From positions 26,352 through 90,351 of the forward strand of contig DASZRW010000042.1 of assembly GCA_035549015.1 (NCBI GenBank): DNA of 64,000 nt, given 5' to 3'. The notes beneath the pieces were generated by a model, which was not told the DNA's origin, ran no database searches, and saw only the letters and a program-made list of their open reading frames with translations. Numbering within the stretch: the first letter of the stretch is position 1; each line of letters begins with the position of its first letter. Both the position numbers and the translations under genes were made by a program. This stretch comes from JAFDZV01 sp035549015 (GTDB taxonomy: Bacteria > Bacteroidota > Ignavibacteria > OLB7). This document shows positions 54,618 through 62,925 of the stretch, in pieces.

Positions 54618-56951
54618 ATGGCAGAACGCAAATGTGTATTCGACCCGCTCTCCGAGTTGATGGCCTACTATGCGGACAAGAAGAGTGTCCGCACGGTGGT
54701 CGATACGGCGAGTCTCACGGTGGACGAACGCCTGAAGCATCGCATCATCGATGGCGATCAGATCGGGCTGGATGATGATCTGACGGAGGCGCTGAAGGAG
54801 TACGATCCCCTCACCATCATCAACACCATTCTGCTGGACGGCATGAAGGTTGTTGGCGAGCTTTTCGGTTCCGGGCAGATGCAGCTCCCGTTCGTGCTGC
54901 AGTCCGCTGAAACCATGAAGCGCGCCGTGGCCTATCTGGAGCCGTTCATGGAACGCTCCGAAGGTTCCGCGAAGGGAACGATGGTGCTTGCCACGGTGAA
55001 GGGGGATGTGCACGACATCGGCAAGAATCTGGTGGATATCATCCTCACGAATAACGGCTACCGCGTTGTGAACCTGGGGATCAAGGTTCCCGTGGAGACC
55101 ATGCTGGAGGCGGCTCGCGAGCATCATGCCGATGCGATCGGCATGAGCGGCCTGCTGGTGAAGAGCACGTTGGTAATGAAGGAGAACCTTCAGCTCATGC
55201 GCGGGCGCGAGATCGATATTCCCGTGGTGCTTGGCGGTGCTGCACTGACACGGCGTTACGTGGAGCAGGATCTGCGCGAGATCTACGGGCCGAACGTTGC
55301 CTACGCCGGCGATGCCTTCGACGGGCTGCACTACATGGAGCAGCTTGCCGGCGGGCTGGGGCTTGCCCGGCAGAGCGCCGCAGCGGTAGAGGCCGTTCCG
55401 GAGGAAGAGGTTTCGGTTGAGCAGCGGGCGTCGAGCGATGCCTACGCAAATGCACAGCCGGCGCGGCGTGTGTCGGAGCGCGGCGCCGTCAGGATTCGTG
55501 CCGCCATGCAGGATGATCTGGACTCGCTTGCGGAACTGATGGGCGTTGTCCGCGAGGATCTGGAGGCCGCGGACATTGCGGAGTTGATGGTGGCGGAGTT
55601 GAACGAGGACGTTGTGGGCGGCGGCCGGATCATGCCGATGGGGGATGGCGTGGTGGAGCTTACGAATATCTCCATGCGGCCGGAGCAGTGGAAGGCAGGC
55701 AGCGGCTACGATCTGGTGCGGGCGATGCGCCGGACCGCGCGTGCGGGGAGGCCCGGCATGGAGGTGTATGTGACGTGCGATCCGGACGATCCGGAGCTGC
55801 CGCGCTTCTACCGGACGCTCGGCTTCGACCAGGTGCCGGTTGACGATCCGCGTGCCGCGATCGCCAACGACAAGATCGATTTCTGCATCGATGCCTACGG
55901 ACGCACGCCTGCGCTCTTCATCTCCAAGCCTGCTTCGATGCTTGGGGAGGGAGGCGGCTCCTCGTTCGCAGTCTCCCTCCAGTTGCAGGAGGAGCAGAGC
56001 CGCGATGCGGACTTCACCGTTGCCGCGCAGGACTACGAGACCGACGCCGGCGTGCATCGCCTGCGCGTTGTCTCCGATGTCGATCGCACCATCGCGGTCC
56101 CCCAGGTGCCGTTCTTCGGGTCGCGCGTGGTGGACAACATTCATCTGGAAAAGGTGTTCGAGTACATCAACGACGTGGCGCTGATCCGCGGGCAGTGGCA
56201 GGTGAAGCGCGGCACGCGGAGCGCCGAGGAGTACCGTCGTGAGCTGGACGAGGTTGTGTACCCGAAGCTGGAGGAGATGAAACTGCGCGCAAAGCGGGAG
56301 CGGCTGCTCGAGCCGAAGGTGATCTACGGTTACTTCCCCTGCCGTGCGGACTACAATGAGCTGGTGATCTACAGGCCGAAAGGGTTCGGCGCCGCGGAGA
56401 GCGTCGGCGAATGGGGCGCAGTCAATCTGGAAGAGGGCTCTCTCGAGGAGTGGATGCGCTACGAGTTCCCGCGTCAGTCGCACGGGCGGCACCTCTGCAT
56501 CTCGGACTTCTTCAGGCCTGCAGGCGAACCGGTCTTCGATGTTGTAGCGTTCCAGATCGTGACGATGGGGCGGCGAGCAAGCGAGTATGCGGGCGAGCTC
56601 TTCTCATCCAACAACTACGCGGACTATCTCTACTTCCACGGTCTCTCCGTGGAGAGCGCGGAGGCGCTTGCCGAATACTGGCACCGGTCCGTGCGTGTGG
56701 AACTGGGGATTGCAGGGGAGGATGCAGCGGACATTCGTCGCCTCTTCTCGCAGGGCTATCGCGGCAGCCGCTACTCCTTCGGCTATCCCGCATGTCCCAA
56801 TCTGGAGGATCAGGCGAAGCTCTTCGAGATGCTCCGGCCGGAGCGGATCGGCGTGAACCTCTCGGAGGAGTTCATGCTCGATCCGGAACAGTCCACCAGT
56901 GCCATCGTTGTGCACCATCCCGCGGCGAAGTACTTCAACGTGCGCGAGTGA
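54618..56951 (+). CDS. metH: MetH C-terminal half with embedded GNAT-like domain
   Basis: 777 residues. The homocysteine and folate domains of MetH are absent. Residues about 1-125 are the cobalamin cap and about 125-250 the Rossmann B12-binding domain with Asp130-V-His132-D-I-Gly135. After a Glu/Ala linker, residues about 290-435 resemble a GNAT acetyltransferase: RIRAAMQDDLDSLAELM, EQWKAGSGYDLVRAMRRTA and PRFYRTLGF. Residues about 475-777 are the AdoMet-binding reactivation domain, with AVPQVPFFG, the SFGYPACPNLEDQAKLF block and SEEFMLDPEQSTSAIVVHHP. It could be one half of a split methionine synthase. The other half is not in the window. The GNAT insertion is not standard for MetH. Confidence 0.88.
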   Translation: MAERKCVFDPLSELMAYYADKKSVRTVVDTASLTVDERLKHRIIDGDQIGLDDDLTEALKEYDPLTIINTILLDGMKVVGELFGSGQMQLPFVLQSAETMKRAVAYLEPFMERSEGSAKGTMVLATVKGDVHDIGKNLVDIILTNNGYRVVNLGIKVPVETMLEAAREHHADAIGMSGLLVKSTLVMKENLQLMRGREIDIPVVLGGAALTRRYVEQDLREIYGPNVAYAGDAFDGLHYMEQLAGGLGLARQSAAAVEAVPEEEVSVEQRASSDAYANAQPARRVSERGAVRIRAAMQDDLDSLAELMGVVREDLEAADIAELMVAELNEDVVGGGRIMPMGDGVVELTNISMRPEQWKAGSGYDLVRAMRRTARAGRPGMEVYVTCDPDDPELPRFYRTLGFDQVPVDDPRAAIANDKIDFCIDAYGRTPALFISKPASMLGEGGGSSFAVSLQLQEEQSRDADFTVAAQDYETDAGVHRLRVVSDVDRTIAVPQVPFFGSRVVDNIHLEKVFEYINDVALIRGQWQVKRGTRSAEEYRRELDEVVYPKLEEMKLRAKRERLLEPKVIYGYFPCRADYNELVIYRPKGFGAAESVGEWGAVNLEEGSLEEWMRYEFPRQSHGRHLCISDFFRPAGEPVFDVVAFQIVTMGRRASEYAGELFSSNNYADYLYFHGLSVESAEALAEYWHRSVRVELGIAGEDAADIRRLFSQGYRGSRYSFGYPACPNLEDQAKLFEMLRPERIGVNLSEEFMLDPEQSTSAIVVHHPAAKYFNVRE

Positions 56952-57314
56952 TGATGCAATCCCGGCTCCCTGCATGGCTGCGCACGAGGAGCGGATAATC
57001 GCCCGAATAGTTTCGGCGATCGCATGAGCATATGCTCCGCGATCGCCCGCGCAGAAGCGCCTTTACCGGACACGCCCCTTCATGGTCAACCCGCCATGAA
57101 GGGGCGTTCTGTTTTTTCGACCACCGATTCCGGCCGGGAATTGATGGTTACGCGCCACTCCATCCATCCTCCAAAATTTTCCGACGCTCTTTAAGAGGCT
57201 TTTAAGAGCCACGGATAGCATGAATACATGTTCGATGATCGGGGGAGTGGGAGCCGGTGGCTGAGAGAAGGACTTGGAACAACTCGAACAGCATGAACAG
57301 TATCGGGTGATCAG
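56952..57314. other. Intergenic region with terminator and short repeats
   Basis: 363 bases. It holds the terminator at 57072-57117 and a direct repeat of tttaagag (57191 region), plus a poly-T stretch. No gene of convincing quality was seen. Confidence 0.45.
57072..57117 (+). terminator. Rho-independent terminator
   Basis: A perfect 14-bp stem (acgccccttcatgg / ccatgaaggggcgt) with an 8-base loop, then tctgtttttt. It lies 120 bases past the MetH-like gene. Confidence 0.9.
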
Positions 57315-57482
57315 ATGAATACGCAAACAGACCTTCGTTCGATCGTGAAGCTTCTCGGCGGGTGCCTCTTCTGCGTGGCGCTTGCGGCGCTCGGGTTCTA
57401 TCCGTTCGCTGCCGGGAAGCAGATGCGCGATCGCGCGGCTTCGGCTCCGGCCGGCTGCGACGCGAACCTGTCGATCTCATAG
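57315..57482 (+). CDS. Possible small secreted/membrane peptide
   Basis: 55 residues, MNTQTDLRSIVKLLGG followed by the hydrophobic run CLFCVALAALGFYPFAAG, then a polar tail with AGCDANLSIS. This has the shape of a signal peptide with a short mature part or a single-span peptide. A weak ribosome site (gggtgatcag) precedes it. It lies between a terminator and a large T9SS gene and is too short to assess by codon use. It may be a real small gene or a leader frame. Confidence 0.35.
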   Translation: MNTQTDLRSIVKLLGGCLFCVALAALGFYPFAAGKQMRDRAASAPAGCDANLSIS

Positions 57483-57653
57483 GCAGACGCTACCCCCCCC
57501 TGCGGCAACCCGTCGCCCGGGAACTCCGGCTCCCGGGCGATATGCCTCCGGCAACGGCCATGATGCCTCCCCGGAGAAATCGATGAAGCAACACGAACAA
57601 CAATCATAGCGGCTCGGCAACGGCCGCAACCATCAACCTGGAAGGTGCTAGAA

Positions 57654-60600
57654 ATGAGACAGGCAACGGTACGACAGAGACTTCATCCTCCCTGTACGAG
57701 GAGCGAAGCAGCAGATCCGGCCACGAGGGGTGCCATGTTCCGCCGCGTGATGCTCTTCATGGCATCGCTGGCGGCCTTCGTGCTGGCAATGGCGATGCCG
57801 TGCGCACGGCTTGCCGCACAGAACGATCCCTGCTATGCCGACACGCTCCGGCTGAACAGCGGCCTCAATCAGGTCACCAACACACTGGTGCCGATCGGGG
57901 CCTACAATCTTTCGTGGACGGTGATCAGCGATCCCGACCCGGGTACGAGCGAGCCGCGTCCGGCGGTCGCCATCACCAAGCATCCGGCTTGGGGCGGTCC
58001 GCTGGTGAACACCCAGTGGCTCAGTTCCTATCCCACATCCATTGCTCCGCTGAACGGTCCGTACGTCTTCCAGACCTGCTTCTGCATGAACCAGAAGCAT
58101 GGTGCACCGAAGCTGGTGATGGACCTGATGGCCGACGACAGCGCAGCCGTGTTTCTGAACGGCAACTATGTGGGCTCCACCACCGGAGGCTACACAACGC
58201 CAACCCATATCGTGGACGTGAACCCGGCACACTTTCAGCCCGGGAAGAACTGCCTTCAGGTGAAGGTCGTGAACATCGGCAGCGTTGCGATGGGCTTCGA
58301 TCTCGCGGGCTACGTCAACGCCAGCGGCGTGGGCCTGATCAAGCCGAAGTGCTGCGACTCCACCGGCGCCGTCATGGGGATGAAGTTCAACGACCTGAAC
58401 TGTAACGGCAAGCAGGATCCGGGCGAGCCGGGGCTTCCGAACTGGGTGATCCATCTCTCCAACGGGATGTACGATACCACCGACGCTCTCGGCAACTACT
58501 ACTTCTACGGATTGAACCCGGGCACCTACGTGGTGAACGAGGTGAATCAGAGCGGATGGACACAGACCTATCCGGCCTCCGGAACATACACGGTCACCGT
58601 CGGTGCGGGTCAGGTGGTCTCCGCCATCGACTTCGGCAACTGCAAGGGACAGCAGAAGGACACCTGCTTCCTGGTTGGCGACAAGAAGATCGATTGCATC
58701 AAGCTTCCCGGAACCACGCAGACGGCGTACTCGCTTACCGTGTGGCTGAAGAGCTACTTCGCGAACTGCCCGCAGGCATCGGGCACGGTCGTGGGCGTGC
58801 TGCCGAGCGGCGTGACGGTAACCCCGCCCACATTCGGCATCAGCAACGTGATGGCGCCGGTGAACTTCACCATCAGCGGTCCGGGCGCCGTTGCAGGTGC
58901 TACGGTCTCGTTGATCCTCCGGGTCTGCTGCGTGGATGCGGCGGGCGCGCAGCGCTGCTGCACGGATACCGTGAAGGTTGTCCTGCCGAGTTGCGGCTGC
59001 TTCGAGATCCGCGAACAGACGATCAGCTGCCAGTGGACGCCGAACGGCATTACCTATCAGTACTGCTTCGACTTCCTGAACATGTCCGGTTTCACGGCCT
59101 ACTACTTCAACATCGTTCCGCCGGCCGGCGTCTCCGTCGTGCCGCCAACGATCCTGTATCCGTCCGGTGTTCCGAACGGCACCATCTCGCCGATGCAGTG
59201 CGTCACCATCAGCGGCCCCGGCGCCGTTCCGGGATCGGTGATCACGCTGCTCGTGCGGATGTGCGACAAGGATCGCCAGCATTGCTGCACGGACTCGATT
59301 CAGATCAGGCTCCCGGATGACTGCAAGCCGAAGGATTGCTGTGCCGACTTCATGAAGCGCTTCGCGAAGCTTACGGACGCGGCCTCGAGCAATGGTGCGG
59401 CCGGCGTGAAGGGATTGCTCTGGGCACAGGGCCCGGGCGCGGCGCCGATCGTAGCAGTCTCCGCAACGCTCGTGAGCGTGACGCTCAACGGTGCTCCTGC
59501 ATGGGGCTACTTCACGGGTGGTGCGATCTCCGGAATGGGCGCCGGCGCGGTGCCGCCAACGCCCGGCTATCCGTTCCCGCAGGATATCACCTGGGGGCCG
59601 ATGCCGCCGGTGAACCTGCTCGGCAATCCGTTCAACCTCGCGATGCAGTTCCCGCCGATGGCTCCGCGTGCATGGAAGGATGTGCTGCACTACTGCATTC
59701 GCTTCCGCTTCACGGACAAGAACTGCGTCACGTGCGACACGGTGATCTGCTTCACGCGGGTTCGCTATCGCTTCATCATCCTGAACGACGTGAGCGTGGT
59801 GCGCGGCAGCACGCACAAGGGCGCGGCCTCCACGCCGCAGAGCGGTGGCAGCGGGCTCACGTTCTCCGGAACCATCAACGACAGCAACAGCGCAACGATG
59901 CATGTCAACTTCCCGCAGGTGCCGCAGGGCGTCGGCCAGGTGAAGTATGTCGGCATGAGGGTAACCCCGCTCGATTCCGGCGTGACGATCGACGACGGCG
60001 CCACACCGCAGAGCGGCTACGATCTCTTCTTCGTGGACGGCGCCATGGTGGCGGCCTTCCAGGCCGATCCCGGAGCGAGCGCCGATATCGCGCTTACCTA
60101 CGGCGGGCTTGCCGGACGTTCATCGGTGCGCAGCCATGTGGAGTTGCAGTACACGATCACCGACTCCGGTACGGGCGAGACCGATACGTTGACGGAGGAG
60201 GCGAACTTCACGATGCGTCGTGACGAGGCGAAGGGAGGCGACGTGATGGAACCGGTGGCCGTGGACCTGAAGAACGTTCGCACCTATGCGGTTCATCTGC
60301 GCAATCTCAACAAGTCCGGTTCGCCGATCACCGGCATCGGCCTGAGCGGCCCTGGCGCGGGGAGCGGGATCTCGATCATCGCCGTAGGCCCCACGTTGAA
60401 TCAGGAGCAGGTGCTGCTTGAGCCGGGGATGAACGGTGCGGTGCATGCGGTGAAGGACTGGGAGGATTCGAATGCGGTTGTGGCCGCGGGCGGAACGCTG
60501 GGCCCGATCTATCTCACCGTTGCCGGTACGCAGGCCAATGCAGTGACGCTCACCTTCACGACGTACGATTCGGATGGGCAGGAGTTGAGCACCGGTGAGA

Positions 60601-60932
60601 TCACGCTCTCATCGCCGCTCTCCTCGGTGCGCGGCAGCGATGGCGACAACGGCTCCGCAGCCGCGGCCTCCATGCTCGGCCAGAGCTTCCCGAACCCCGC
60701 GGCCTACTCGGCCACGATCAACTTCTCGCTGCCGGTCACTTCGGACGAGGTGAGCCTGGTGGTGAGTGATGCCTCCGGTGCCGTGGTCGATCATCTCATC
60801 GATGGCGAGCGCCTTGCCGCCGGCGATCACGCGGTCTTCTTCGAGACCTCGAAGCTCCCCAGCGGCACCTACTACTACACGCTTCGTGTCGGCACGCATG
60901 TCGAAACGCGCAGCATGCAGGTGGTGAAGTAA
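57654..60932 (+). CDS. Cysteine-rich secreted protein with SdrD-B-like domain and T9SS tail
   Basis: 1092 residues. The start is the ATG preceded by ggaaggtgctagaa; a GTG three codons upstream lies within that site. The N-region is long (about 27 residues) before a hydrophobic signal ending MPCARLAAQ. A lectin-like beta domain comes first. An SdrD-B-like module follows (KFNDLNCNGKQDPGEPGLPNWVI). Several repeats with paired cysteines come next (RVCCVDA, QRCCTDTV, QHCCTDSI, KDCCADF). Beta-sandwich domains follow, and a type A T9SS tail ends LPSGTYYYTLRV ... MQVVK. It is probably a large surface structural protein. No enzyme motif is recognised. Confidence 0.82.
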   Translation: MRQATVRQRLHPPCTRSEAADPATRGAMFRRVMLFMASLAAFVLAMAMPCARLAAQNDPCYADTLRLNSGLNQVTNTLVPIGAYNLSWTVISDPDPGTSEPRPAVAITKHPAWGGPLVNTQWLSSYPTSIAPLNGPYVFQTCFCMNQKHGAPKLVMDLMADDSAAVFLNGNYVGSTTGGYTTPTHIVDVNPAHFQPGKNCLQVKVVNIGSVAMGFDLAGYVNASGVGLIKPKCCDSTGAVMGMKFNDLNCNGKQDPGEPGLPNWVIHLSNGMYDTTDALGNYYFYGLNPGTYVVNEVNQSGWTQTYPASGTYTVTVGAGQVVSAIDFGNCKGQQKDTCFLVGDKKIDCIKLPGTTQTAYSLTVWLKSYFANCPQASGTVVGVLPSGVTVTPPTFGISNVMAPVNFTISGPGAVAGATVSLILRVCCVDAAGAQRCCTDTVKVVLPSCGCFEIREQTISCQWTPNGITYQYCFDFLNMSGFTAYYFNIVPPAGVSVVPPTILYPSGVPNGTISPMQCVTISGPGAVPGSVITLLVRMCDKDRQHCCTDSIQIRLPDDCKPKDCCADFMKRFAKLTDAASSNGAAGVKGLLWAQGPGAAPIVAVSATLVSVTLNGAPAWGYFTGGAISGMGAGAVPPTPGYPFPQDITWGPMPPVNLLGNPFNLAMQFPPMAPRAWKDVLHYCIRFRFTDKNCVTCDTVICFTRVRYRFIILNDVSVVRGSTHKGAASTPQSGGSGLTFSGTINDSNSATMHVNFPQVPQGVGQVKYVGMRVTPLDSGVTIDDGATPQSGYDLFFVDGAMVAAFQADPGASADIALTYGGLAGRSSVRSHVELQYTITDSGTGETDTLTEEANFTMRRDEAKGGDVMEPVAVDLKNVRTYAVHLRNLNKSGSPITGIGLSGPGAGSGISIIAVGPTLNQEQVLLEPGMNGAVHAVKDWEDSNAVVAAGGTLGPIYLTVAGTQANAVTLTFTTYDSDGQELSTGEITLSSPLSSVRGSDGDNGSAAAASMLGQSFPNPAAYSATINFSLPVTSDEVSLVVSDASGAVVDHLIDGERLAAGDHAVFFETSKLPSGTYYYTLRVGTHVETRSMQVVK

Positions 60933-61024
60933 CCGAACCCTGCCTGCCGCCGTCCGATGCGAGCCTCACTGGTCTGGGGGGACACATAACGGATCGCCCG
61001 GTTGGCGGCGATGGCAGAAACGGC

Positions 61025-61067
61025 AAGCCCCTCTCGCACGATCGAGTGTGAGAGGGGCTTCTGTCAT
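61025..61067 (+). terminator. Rho-independent terminator
   Basis: Stem aagcccctctc..cac / gtg..gagaggggctt with a 6-base loop, followed by a T-rich run, about 90 bases after the T9SS gene. Confidence 0.85.
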
Positions 61068-61176
61068 TTCTTCTTACGGATCATTCCGCATTGCCTGCTG
61101 TTTGTGTCGAAACATATCGGGCCCTCGTCCGTGCAACTGGCACTTCAAGCAGTGGACGGCGCCGAATGCAGGAACC

Positions 61177-61305
61177 ATGGGCCTTGCAGCCCGACGGATC
61201 ATTCGGAACGTGCGGGGCACGGCATCGTCCGAATGGCACACCAGGATGCTCAACATGATGAAGGCCGGCCGCGATAGCGGCGCCTTCGGTGAATACATCG
61301 AGTAA
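61177..61305 (+). CDS. Doubtful small basic ORF before a lipoprotein gene
   Basis: A 42-residue frame (MGLAARRIIRNVRG ... FGEYIE) that ends 9 bases before the lipoprotein start and overlaps its ribosome site region. It is basic, possibly helical, and has no known family. It may be only a read-through of the leader. Confidence 0.2.
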   Translation: MGLAARRIIRNVRGTASSEWHTRMLNMMKAGRDSGAFGEYIE

Positions 61306-61314
61306 GGAGAATGT

Positions 61315-61785
61315 ATGCCACGTGGAATTACGACACTTGTGAGCGGAGCGGCGCTGATGGCCGCACTGTTCGTGACTTCATGCACCGAGACCGTAACGGC
61401 GCCGAGAACGGTTGCCGGTTCGGGAAACAACACCATGGTGAAGCTGAGCGTGAAGGATGTCACGCTTACAACCGGTGCGCCGCAGCGGATCATCACGATC
61501 GAGCCGCAGGTTGATCAGGCCGTTGCCTGGCGCGTGCGCGCGGTGGGCTCCAGTATCACCGTGACGCCGAGCACCGGCATCGGCAAGGGGACCTTCGTCG
61601 TCCGCGTCAGCAATCCCGATCTGCGCGAAGGGCGGGTGCAGCTTGGCGAACTGCAGTTCGATCTGGATGCAGCAAGCCTGGGCCATGGATCGATGGCGAA
61701 GACGAAGCCGGGAAGCGGCACGGGCTCCGTTCAGTGGGAACTGGTGCAGGATCTCAGGCTTCCGGTGTGGTTCATCGGAAGCTGA
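61315..61785 (+). CDS. Small lipoprotein of unknown function
   Basis: 156 residues with a good ribosome site (aaggagaatgt ATG). The signal ends in the lipobox FVTSC. The mature part is beta-rich (VKLSVKDVTLTTGAPQRIITIEPQ, GKGTFVVRVSNPDL) with a Gly/Ser/Lys linker and a short C terminus ending VWFIGS. It looks like a small envelope beta-sandwich protein. I do not recognise the family. It is the last chromosomal gene before the mobile DNA at the right end. Confidence 0.6.
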   Translation: MPRGITTLVSGAALMAALFVTSCTETVTAPRTVAGSGNNTMVKLSVKDVTLTTGAPQRIITIEPQVDQAVAWRVRAVGSSITVTPSTGIGKGTFVVRVSNPDLREGRVQLGELQFDLDAASLGHGSMAKTKPGSGTGSVQWELVQDLRLPVWFIGS

Positions 61786-61933
61786 TCGGATTCCCCTGCG
61801 GCGCATCTCCGATGCCCGCGAGGGCCTGAGGCAGCGCCCCGGAAGTGCCTGCATGCACTGGCGTGATGTGGCTCCGCTATCCGAATGCCGAAGGCTCCGT
61901 GCGCTCGATGCGCCCGGGGCCTTCCTGTTCATA

Positions 61934-62171
61934 GTGCGCCAGGCATTGCGCGTGACTAGGGGGTGGAAGTCCCCAGCGGGCCGTGATGGTGGGAACGGCT
62001 AGCTGAACAGCAAGGGCTGTGTCGCGAGGCAAGGTCTGAAGGAAGCTGTAGGCAAAGCCTCGGCCTGAGGAACACGAACCGCATAAGAGGCGGCCAACGG
62101 TGGACGAGCGGGCTATGAGACGCAAAGTGCAATACCATCCGGACCGGTTGGTCGTAGATGCGGCGGGTATT
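61934..62171 (+). mobile_element. Group II intron 5' fragment (domain I)
   Basis: The sequence begins GTGCGCC, the conserved 5' end of bacterial group II introns, and continues with a domain-I-like set (gactagggggtggaagtcccc stem, then gcaaggtctgaaggaagct and gaacacgaaccgcataag). These match bacterial group II introns as I know them. No reverse-transcriptase frame and no domain V were found. The intron seems to be cut after about 240 bases by the inverted-repeat-bounded block, so it should be inactive. The 3' limit is approximate. Confidence 0.7.
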
Positions 62172-62176
62172 GTGTG

Positions 62177-62399
62177 TTCCCAAATTAAGAGATTCTGAGG
62201 CATTGATTCTGAGTAGAAAAGCGCCCTCACAAGGGCGCGTTCCCGGATTAACGTGTACTACCGTAATGGGCCTCCCCCCGTCGCGCCGCGACACGTCAGA
62301 TGGACACCTGTACAAAACCGCGTTTTGAGATAAATTGGCGTGGTTGGTTCTAAATCGAGTTGGAGGACTTTCGGTACTTACGGAACCTTAATTTGGGAA
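62177..62399. mobile_element. Short block bounded by 13-bp inverted repeats
   Basis: TTCCCAAATTAAG at 62177-62189 is repeated in inverse orientation near 62387-62399. The intervening roughly 200 bases are poorer in GC than the neighbourhood and have no open frame, but include a small hairpin (gcgccc..gggcgc, 62222-62239). This is the look of a transposon derivative or MITE. The ends resemble those of IS21-type elements in my memory, which I cannot confirm. It lies between the intron fragment and a phage gene whose stop codon falls at the repeat. Confidence 0.5.
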
Positions 62400-62597
62400 T
62401 CAAACGGAACCCGGCTTCGCATTTATTGAGGCAACAAACTCAGCCCGGCGCGCATGTTCTATGACTGTCCGTGCGGCCTCCCAGGTAGCATCCATGCTGG
62501 CGGTCTCCACCTCGTCGGTGGTGATCACCTCGCGGCCTGCGGGCGGCAGTGCTGGGGTAGATGCGACGAACCCCCACCGGTCTGTGGCTCCTGTCAT
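62400..62597 (-). CDS. Small phage-cluster protein, possibly truncated
   Basis: 65 residues. The start codon overlaps the stop of the preceding phage frame (ATGA), as in phage operons. The sequence is MTGATDRWGFVAS ... AKPGSV. The stop codon lies at the edge of the 13-bp repeat, so the element may have cut the original 3' end. No family was recognised. Confidence 0.5.
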   Translation of the reverse strand: MTGATDRWGFVASTPALPPAGREVITTDEVETASMDATWEAARTVIEHARRAEFVASINAKPGSV

Positions 62598-62925
62598 AGC
62601 TTGATGCCCTCCTGCTTGAGATAGTTCGTGAGGATGATCATGGATACGCTGCCGTCATGCAGATCAAAGGTCATGCTCAATGAATGCCCGTTGATGAGCC
62701 ACCACTGCCTGCCCTCCACCGTGGTCATGAGATCCGACACACGCTTCGCATACCACAAGCTCGGCGGGAGTCGCTTTGCCACGTCGTCGGGGATGTCGGC
62801 ATCATAACCGAACCGTGGCCACGTATAGTATCCCCGCCATTCAGAGCGGAACTCACCCGCAGCAAACACCGAGATGCGATCCACCCCCAGCGCGCGCGCC
62901 TGCGTGACCGGGTAGCGAACACGCG
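62594..62925 (-). pseudogene. Frameshifted 3' part of the phage MuF gene
   Basis: This frame reads QARALGVDRISVFAAGE, then GYYTWPRFGYDAD and WWLINGHSLSMTF, ending QEGIKL. It continues the MuF protein in another frame, so a single-base change near 62905-62925 has split one gene in two. An ATG at 62884 gives the 96-residue open frame seen alone. Either a real mutation or a sequencing error explains it. Confidence 0.6.

Larger units (their letters stand above)
60933..61314. other. Intergenic region with terminator and doubtful small frame
   Basis: 382 bases that contain the terminator at 61025-61067 and a doubtful small frame at 61177-61305. Nothing else is recognised. Confidence 0.4.

Noticed and set aside
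53766..56492. 908-residue minus-strand frame opposite the MetH-like gene
   Set aside because: Antisense shadow. It also runs into the T9SS gene region in another frame and has no recognisable domain.
57648..59903. 751-residue minus-strand frame opposite the cysteine-rich T9SS gene
   Set aside because: Antisense shadow with Arg/His-rich composition and no domain. The plus strand carries the signal, SdrD-B module and T9SS tail.
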